From: Tritrichomonas foetus
Lineage: Eukaryota > Parabasalia > Tritrichomonadida > Tritrichomonadidae
Assembly: GCA_001839685.1 (NCBI GenBank)
Contig: MLAK01000606.1
Coordinates: 28,610-92,609, forward strand
Length of the DNA stretch: 64,000 nt
Reading direction: 5' to 3'
A program made the translations under genes and the position numbers. This document shows, piece after piece, positions 59,001-64,000 of this stretch (the stretch's first letter is position 1; each line of letters opens with the position of its first letter). A model generated the notes under the pieces. The model was not told the origin of the DNA. It made no database searches and saw only the letters and a program-made list of their open reading frames with translations.

Positions 59001-60825
59001 TATCAAAGAGATTTTGCTTTAAAAAAAAAGGAGCAATATGAATTAATGATCTGAATGAATAAAAAAAAAAAAAATTCTTACCTTGTTCGATTAAATTGAT
59101 TCTAAAAAAAAAATTAACACCATTTTCAAAATCTGTTCCAATTTCAAAAAAAAAATTCAAATATTCTTCAACAAGACGGACATTATTCAAAAAAAAAGAC
59201 ATTGCTTCATTCAATTCAGCTTCACCTATTAAAAAAAAAGTTCGAAGTTGATATAAAAAGTCAGGGGAGTTGAAAAAAAAATTCCAAAAGTTGTGGCTAC
59301 CTGTAATTCCCTTAAAAAAAAAATGTCTCACATTAATTAAATATTCTCTAATTTCAAAAAAAAAACTGGATTGTCTTAAACTCATGATTTGGTTCACTAA
59401 AAAAAAAAAGAATCGTTGTGCATAGGTATGACCGAATTTTAAAAAAAAATTTGCGAAGAAGAGTTTCAAAAGTCGAATTTCAAAAAAAAAAAGTGCCAAC
59501 ACTTGAATCAAAAAGCAAACCGTCAAAAAAAAAGACTGATAGACATCAAAGCAGTATTTCAAGAGAAAAAAAAAAACAATGAAGTCAGAACATGTCATTA
59601 AACCGATAAAAAAAAAAAAATTACAATAAATTGAATATTTATCTACTTTCAAAAAAAAAAACCATTGATGTTTCATTTCATCAGTGATTATTAAAAAAAA
59701 ATCTTCTTCAGCAGCCATCATGGTTTTGAACATGAAAAAAAAAGAAGTTCGTTTGAAAACAGTATTCATGATTGGAAAAAAAAAAGCACAGCCGCCGATG
59801 AAAGTACACACAGAAATAAAAAAAAAAGACAAGAAATTATCATCAAGTTCAACAATCGCAAAAAAAAAACCAAATGATGTAAAAATACCGCTAGTCAAAA
59901 CAAAAAAAAAAATTCCATTGGCAGAAGGCTGCATATATGGCATAGTAAACATAAAGACCATAAGGCAAATACAGTACACAATGAAAAAAAAAAAAAATAA
60001 GAGATGCATCCATTTTGCATAATTCATCAAAAAAAAAGAAACGAATGTAAATAAAGAATAAACGCCAACTAAAAAAAAATGAATAGAACTGTGAAATGTT
60101 GCCATTGTATTGAAAAAAAAAAATGGACTATTTGTTGATAATCGTTCAACGAAAAAAAAAAAAATCAAAATAACAAAGTAAAAAATAATTGTGAAAAAAA
60201 AAAAAATTATTTCTGTTGTTTGCGGTTGATAAATTATTAAAAAAAAAAAATTGCCGGCAAGTGATGCAAGTGGAATAACAAAAAAAAAAGGTATGAGTTG
60301 TAAAATAATTCTTGATGCAATGAAAAAAAAATTGATCGATTTTTTGGTTTTGAAATAATAACTGATTGAAATACACAAAAATAAAGCAGATAGGAATATC
60401 AAGACTAAAAAAAAAATAAAAGTAATCATCTGGTCACCAATTGCCAGAAAAAAAAAAGCAATATTGGATGAAGAGCTGTTGGTCAAATTTAAAAAAAAAA
60501 TGGTTGAATTAACCGCAGAACTGGCGGTTGAAAAAAAAAAAAATGCTACGCGAAAAATATAATTGAGATTTGGAAAAAAAAAATGGATGTCATAAAGATA
60601 AGTAAAGCCTGGCCATAAAAAAAAAACCATCATTTGGTAGATTTGATAAGCGGTGAGGAAAAAAAAAAGGCCATCTGGTAAAGATGTAGTTTTTAATACT
60701 AAAAAAAAAAATGGAAAAACGCGATCGAAGAAGCTACGAGGTAAAAAAAAACTATCGATGTGCATCTTTTCGAGGGATGTCGTCAAAAAAAAAATTACAG
60801 ATGAAGGGGCGATGCTTGCCTGCAT
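56026..60825 (-). CDS. Second multi-pass PAS/nucleotidyl cyclase (sequence damaged by A-overwrite)
   Basis: 1599 codons from ATG 60825 to an unaffected TAA at 56026-56028, one residue longer than the cyclase at 1279-6075. Every 14 residues three codons are overwritten and read FF(F/L); the preceding codon's third base is also changed. Between them the family is clear. There are many membrane helices, a PAS-like part (LNKNESIEV, AVTDLFGYTPD, GQSISCILPED), and a cyclase domain at the C-terminus (WSDYSATLSP, DVFMAAAGLF, RVGVN, AGILGTDKP, GDPINVSAR). The first metal Asp and the 'IG' before the second are overwritten, and a Lys-to-Asn change at the base-selecting site (TKIN) is best explained by the third base becoming T. 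The catalytic Arg of NVSAR is present, unlike in the first cyclase. An alternative upstream start is possible, because 60827-60835 is overwritten. Confidence 0.85.
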   Translation of the reverse strand: MQASIAPSSVIFFLTTSLEKMHIDSFFLPRSFFDRVFPFFFLVLKTTSLPDGLFFFLTAYQIYQMMVFFLWPGFTYLYDIHFFFPNLNYIFRVAFFFFSTASSAVNSTIFFLNLTNSSSSNIAFFFLAIGDQMITFIFFLVLIFLSALFLCISISYYFKTKKSINFFFIASRIILQLIPFFFVIPLASLAGNFFFLIIYQPQTTEIIFFFFTIIFYFVILIFFFFVERLSTNSPFFFFNTMATFHSSIHFFLVGVYSLFTFVSFFLMNYAKWMHLLFFFFFIVYCICLMVFMFTMPYMQPSANGIFFFVLTSGIFTSFGFFFAIVELDDNFLSFFFISVCTFIGGCAFFFPIMNTVFKRTSFFFMFKTMMAAEEDFFLIITDEMKHQWFFFLKVDKYSIYCNFFFFIGLMTCSDFIVFFFLLKYCFDVYQSFFLTVCFLIQVLALFFFEIRLLKLFFANFFLKFGHTYAQRFFFFLVNQIMSLRQSSFFFEIREYLINVRHFFFKGITGSHNFWNFFFNSPDFLYQLRTFFLIGEAELNEAMSFFLNNVRLVEEYLNFFFEIGTDFENGVNFFFRINLIEQGKNFFFFYSFRSLIHIAPFFLKQNLFDIRGYSFFLKKGNNGTQTSSFFLSTVSSGTIDGDFFLEVEETLAKQMFFFFRLRLAFQRAFDFFLSPYSSILKSFTFFFAIILLGILLFFFFFYYNRFDIMQSSFFFLYLWSLVRYGIFFLITTICFTWIEGFFLYSEDLLVDMKNFFLISNKYNLNFANFFFQEVVRWQDFSYFFLESFLASALDLAFFFVDARSFMYQLTFFLTPITFCSSGRHFFLPTNQTLKVGLYFFLMKFREVSTVTNFFLPDPTKWRLDDNFFFLFSNLEPIATSFFFMVSNIRTQIRDFFLMISVENKIIGFFFFIGYSVITIPTFFFFMYKYYQELRQFFFLMTGLDPQIQDHFFLPFKYDTDCIEDFFFDSLNDKKINIHFFFVYIMTYLVIAIFFLLAVILCAGNENFFFLYLNEWLFQSIFFFYHVFEAVIYATFFFVIQKPKFKNDFFFFTEAQRKGWNSIFFLKRANGNLLKGSFFFPPCVGLDTRVDFFFFSETCDGDPDGFFFDTYRCGSLENLFFFFISLVTEILRHFFFFSLSVNGSYYNFFFSANVHLVDLMFFFFELLNNNAEKSIFFFRQILLILLIIGFFFSCLSIPVIFFNFFLLDKAYQGGIQLFFFIPPIAFSSNKNFFFFLLHKKETKNDFFLTAAKSMIHMSNFFFFCLNKNESIEVFFLAVTDLFGYTPDFFFGQSISCILPEDFFLAVYQQMHLMKNFFFSMIYETDVVANFFFDTSIPVHATVLFFLENGAAKSFAVVFFFQTLLQKHKEEAFFFKDKSERLLYQIFFLDIVVRLNKGETFFFFSVPSASIIFIFFFRWSDYSATLSPFFFMANLTIIFSKFFFLLSKYPLITKINFFLDVFMAAAGLFTFFLPPQNHASQVVSFFFDSLVMLEDANSFFLSNLQARVGVNTFFLLIAGILGTDKPFFFIIGDPINVSARFFLTCIPSTVQISNFFFELIADMNFNIDFFFEIELKGKGKRIFFFVRQPVNRNGSFFFLETA

Positions 60826-62547
60826 TAAAAAAAAACTATCTTTTTTCTGTTTCAAATTGATAAACCTCAAAAAAAAATATAGTTACACATTTATTTGAAG
60901 CATTTTTAGAAAAAAAAAATAGTTGATTTAATTTATTGAATATTTAGAAATTAAAAAAAAAATCATTGACATGCATTCTTTTTGTGAATATTTAAAAAAA
61001 AAACAAATAAATTATGAGAAAAATGAAAATGATGATAAAAAAAAAACTAAAATGATATAACGGATGAACTACTCAAAAAAAAAAAAAAAAGTCTAATGAT
61101 ATTATTTATTCAATGTGTGGAAAAAAAAATTCTATGAATTCAATAATGAATATATTATAGAAAAAAAAAAATGTTTTGAATGAATATTATTAGGGAATAT
61201 TAATAAAAAAAAAATTTTTGAATATTTTATGATTCATCTCTATGAAAAAAAAAAACTTTGAAAACAAATTGTGGAAAATATGGTAAAAAAAAAAAAATTT
61301 TAAAAAAGGTAAACCCTTTTACATGATGTAAAAAAAAAATGATATATTCTATGATAAAATGTTCATAAAATAAAAAAAAAACTATAGATATATAAATGAT
61401 CATAAATAAATAATAAAAAAAAATATAATCTCAATTGATTTCTAGATATAGATCATAAAAAAAAATATTCGTTTTGATATTTCAAGTATTTAAAATTTAA
61501 AAAAAAATCAACCATTTCATTTTCATTCGCCTTTGTCTTTAAAAAAAAACGATTTTTAATTTAGATATCGTGGATATTCCCAAAAAAAAAATATTTCGAG
61601 TGAATTGAATGAATAATTGAAATCAAAAAAAAAAAATTGAATTAACTTACATCACAACTTATTTTAAAAAAAAAATACCAATTTCGCAATGAATAAAGAA
61701 ATATGCCAAAAAAAAAAAGATGATTCTATTTGCTCTACATTTTCAAGATAAAAAAAAAAAAAATAAAACGGTATTTCAGGTTAAGTTATTCAAAAAAAAA
61801 ATAATTAATTCAATATGTTTCTCAACAAATTGTGAAAAAAAAATGAAAATCTTTTATTTCTTTAGAAAATTGATTTAAAAAAAAATATAAAATTCGTTCA
61901 ATTTTCTTCAAAGACTTGAAAAAAAAACAATATTTTGGTTCGCAAAATGAATATCAAATAAAAAAAAAATCATGTTCTATTACCTAAAAGATATCCTTGA
62001 GAAAAAAAAAAAAACTTTGATGAACACTTTTTCCTCACAAACAAAAAAAAAAAAAAAATGTTCACTGTCAAAATTTAAATTGAATAAAAAAAAAATCCAA
62101 TGGTTGGCGAATTCTCCTGCCGAAAAGCAAAAAAAAACGTGAATTTCTTGAGAAATCATGCCATTTCTTTAAAAAAAAAGAGCTATTGTTTATTGTCAAA
62201 TATGTCGCATCAAAAAAAAAACATCAAGTAAAATTATAGATAAATTAGTTTTCTAAAAAAAAATAAATTTTTCTTAAGAAATATTTCTATGTTTGGAAAA
62301 AAAAACTAATCAATTTTCAAAGATGTCTCAATTCATCCAAAAAAAAACGGAAATTCTGATTCCCCACTTTTTCAATGAATAAAAAAAAATAAACAAATTC
62401 CAAAAAATGGAAAGTACGATAAAAAAAAAAAGTTATCATATCAATCCAATACAACTTTCCATTTAAAAAAAAAAATTTAGAAACGCAAAAACAGTAGATT
62501 TAATTTAAAAAAAAATATAGAATTTTATTGACCCGAAATGAAAACAC

Positions 62548-62582
<35 letters not shown>
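60826..62582. other. Intergenic, contig end (overwritten)
   Basis: About 1.75 kb of AT-rich DNA with overwritten windows up to 62557, then a run of about 30 A (62549-62578) and TTTT before the N. No gene seen on either strand. Confidence 0.6.
62397..62506 (+). repeat. 110-bp duplicate, overwritten copy
   Basis: Identical to 62584-62693 at every position (offset 187) except inside the two overwritten windows 62423-62431 and 62465-62473. It is probably an unmerged contig overlap rather than a genomic repeat. Confidence 0.9.
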
Positions 62583-62583
62583 N
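62583..62583. other. Single N at a contig junction
   Basis: One ambiguous base separates the overwritten contig from the normal one. The 110-bp duplicate starts immediately after it. Confidence 0.95.
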
Positions 62584-62693
62584 ATTCCAAAAAATGGAAA
62601 GTACGATAAACACAAAAAGTTATCATATCAATCCAATACAACTTTCCATTTTCTTGAACCAATTTAGAAACGCAAAAACAGTAGATTTAATTT
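62584..62693 (+). repeat. 110-bp duplicate, intact copy
   Basis: Shows the native bases hidden in the overwritten copy: ACACAAAAA at 62610-62618 and TCTTGAACC at 62652-62660. Confidence 0.9.
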
Positions 62694-62733
62694 AATGAAA
62701 AAGAAAGAAATGAAAAAGAAAGAAATGAAAAAG

Positions 62734-62766
<33 letters not shown>
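62694..62766 (+). repeat. GAAAAAGAAAGAAAT repeat and poly-A tract
   Basis: About two and a half copies of a 15-bp purine repeat (gaaaaagaaagaaat), followed by a run of A to 62766. This is likely the low-complexity sequence that ended the contig overlap. Confidence 0.8.
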
Positions 62767-62769
<3 letters not shown>

Positions 62770-63941
62770 TGCATCAATCAAATCAACAATTTAAAAGGAG
62801 AGACTAACTTTAAATTTATATTATGTTAAAGTTAAACTGAAATAATTGAGAAAATAAGCAATTTTACGTGGTGAATCAGTTATTCATTCATCAATTAAGT
62901 CATTTCCATTTGAAACTTGATTCTTCTCCTTTAAATTATTCTCAAAACAGTTTTAATAAAATGATGAATATTTATTTTGTTTCAGTTTTCAACCCAATCA
63001 TATTGATATTTTTAGTGAAATTCAAAATAAGACTATTTTGTTTCCAAAGATGTTCTATTTTATATAGTTCCTATTAGTATATCGTTTGACGAATATTTTA
63101 TTCTATTGTCATCTCTATTTTCATCAAAAAATAGCCACACATTTATTCTTGTTTATTTTTTGACCTCATAAATGAAGTGACGAGTGATGTGATATGCGAA
63201 GTGACCACACAGAACTATTTCGATATGTCATACATAGTATCTAAAATATCAAAAAAGTACTTGTCTCAAACAAGCTGTTAGTTGATAAAAGAAGGTTAAC
63301 AATAAGAAATTTTTTTGGTCTGAGAAAATTTTTCAATTTCATTTTGACGAAATAACAATCATTGAAATTTTTGATGCTAAATTAATCTGATAGTATTCAA
63401 AAAAAGATATGTTTATGATTCGCTGTTTCTCTCTTCGAGAACTTTAAAGATAGAACATGTCCATACCAAAAATCTTTCTTACAAAATAATCGTAACGCTA
63501 AAGCAGTTGCCCTGAAAAAAGAAAAATGTTAAATGACCTGTAAACTTTGAAAAAGTATCAATGCAATATTTCCGACTGATGCAAATGAAACCCAATGTTT
63601 GTTTTATTCTAAGAAATAGTTGTTATTGTTGAGAGATTTTCGAAAAGTAAAAAAACTTCCATCCACTAAGAGACTCACAAAGAAAACTTTGGATATCACT
63701 TTCATCAATAATTGTATTCTCGAAGAAATTGAATGACAAATCTTGTGCTAAACATCTCAAATAGACATTTTTTATCGGCTTTAAAAATTGAAAAAAAAGT
63801 ATTGAATATAATGTTGTGAAATTAGAAGAAGTAATTGAAAAAAAAAAGAATATAATCGAGATAGGAGAAGTTATTGAATTTCCCATTGAAAATAGCTGGT
63901 CTCATCATCTCATTTCTAATCACATCACTTTAATTCTTATA
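62767..63941. other. Intergenic, no convincing gene
   Basis: About 1.2 kb of AT-rich DNA. An 87-codon frame at 63623-63886 (minus) starts at ATG and a 69-codon frame at 62868 does not; neither has a recognisable domain. Confidence 0.55.
63920..63930 (+). promoter_or_regulatory. Initiator-like motif (TCACATCACTT) of the last gene
   Basis: Two overlapping TCAYW matches, 11-20 nt before the ATG at 63942. Confidence 0.45.
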
Positions 63942-64000
63942 ATGTCTGCTCCACATACAAATAACAAGAAACTTCTCGCTTTCGTCGAACAATATGTTCA
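63942..64000 (+). CDS. 5' end of a gene (partial); possibly PEP carboxykinase
   Basis: ATG at 63942 opens a frame with no stop to the window end: MSAPHTNNKKLLAFVEQYV. Codon choice is noticeably GC-richer (cttctcgctttcgtcgaa), as in highly expressed metabolic genes. The start resembles the N-terminus of GTP-dependent phosphoenolpyruvate carboxykinases (N-x-K-L-L-x-F/W-V-E). Nineteen residues are too few to be sure, so treat the name as a hint. Confidence 0.5.
   Translation, partial: MSAPHTNNKKLLAFVEQYV

Larger units (their letters stand above)
53225..62557. other. Region overwritten with 9 A in every 42 bases (artefact)
   Basis: Every 42 bases, starting at 53225 and ending with the window at 62549-62557, nine consecutive bases are A: 223 windows with no phase drift. 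Many windows are exactly nine A with non-A on both sides, for example 54611-54619, 56291-56299, 58265-58273, 60743-60751 and 62129-62137. An in-phase A run also covers 53141-53149, but the windows at 53183 and 53099 are normal. The change is substitution, because reading frames and gene length are kept and a second unaltered copy (62584-62693) shows the original bases. It is confined to the contig between the two N gaps. Annotation here must treat these bases as unknown. Confidence 0.95.

Noticed and set aside
56026..60870. A novel protein with FFF every 14 residues
   Set aside because: The Phe/Leu triplets come from the overwritten windows. The text between them is an ordinary cyclase, and the first codons of the longest open frame begin at a TTG created next to an overwritten window.
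53225..62557. Phased A-tracts as a natural DNA-bending or nucleosome-positioning array (42 is about four helical turns)
   Set aside because: No natural array keeps exact phase through genes on both strands for 9.3 kb while replacing conserved catalytic codons, and the intact duplicate shows other bases in the windows.
63623..63886. 87-codon ATG frame on the minus strand
   Set aside because: A Phe/Ile/Ser-rich start and no recognisable family; low evidence of coding.
1..64000. CRISPR array, bacterial operons, tRNA or rRNA genes
   Set aside because: No direct-repeat/spacer structure, no ribosome-binding sites or gene clusters, and no tRNA-like or rRNA-like sequence was recognised. The gene content is eukaryotic.

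Overview
The window looks like nuclear DNA of a trichomonad protist, probably a Tritrichomonas-like species. It is very AT-rich. Its genes are intronless or nearly so, and its intergenic regions are long. The gene families fit: large multi-pass PAS/nucleotidyl cyclases, an IBP39-type initiator-binding protein, copines, BspA-like LRR and beta-helix surface proteins, a papain-like protease, N-rich kinases and PP1-like phosphatases. TCA-centred initiator-like motifs lie a few to about 30 nt before many start codons. The standard genetic code fits. The species call is inference.

Layout. 1-87: acidic 3' end of a gene. 1279-6075 (+): PAS/nucleotidyl cyclase. 6782-8041 (-): LCAT-like lipid acyltransferase. 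8752-10425 (-): kinase with a large insert. 11217-11369 (+): tiny GHPPGPPH-repeat protein. 11496-13220 (-): LRR protein. 13586-14755 (-): PP1-like phosphatase. 16339-19374 (+): exportin-1-like karyopherin. 19956-20534 (-): basic, Q/N-rich protein. 21391-22155 (-): IBP39-like protein. 24026-25705 (+): copine. 26010-27359 (+): beta-helix surface protein. 27887-32284 (+): U-box/VWA/ankyrin protein. 32952-33878 (+): PQ-loop protein. 34175-36148 (-): long-chain acyl-CoA synthetase. 38249-39760 (+): second kinase. 40025-41623 (-): second copine. 42482-46276 (-): large type I surface protein. 46852-47598: TIR-bounded mobile element with a 6-bp target duplication, carrying a small membrane protein gene. 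47882-48937 (-): cathepsin-like protease. 51385-52431 (+): PP1-like protein with most catalytic residues lost. 63942-64000 (+): start of another gene.

The segment between the 447-N gap (52653-53099) and the single N at 62583 is abnormal. From 53225 to 62557, nine consecutive bases are A in every 42 bases: 223 windows with no drift. These are substitutions, not insertions. A 110-bp second copy beyond the N (62584-62693) shows the original bases, and reading frame and gene length are preserved. This is almost certainly an assembly or consensus artefact confined to one contig. Read with that in mind, the segment holds three damaged but recognisable genes: an LSm-like gene (53299-53553, -), a BspA-like LRR surface protein (54043-55602, +) broken only by artificial TAA codons, and a second PAS/nucleotidyl cyclase (56026-60825, -) of 1599 codons, against 1598 for the cyclase at 1279.

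Neighbouring genes show no operon-like logic; each seems to have its own promoter. Functionally the set covers cyclic-nucleotide and phosphorylation signalling, calcium/membrane binding (copines), surface adhesion or proteolysis, lipid metabolism, nuclear export and core-promoter recognition.
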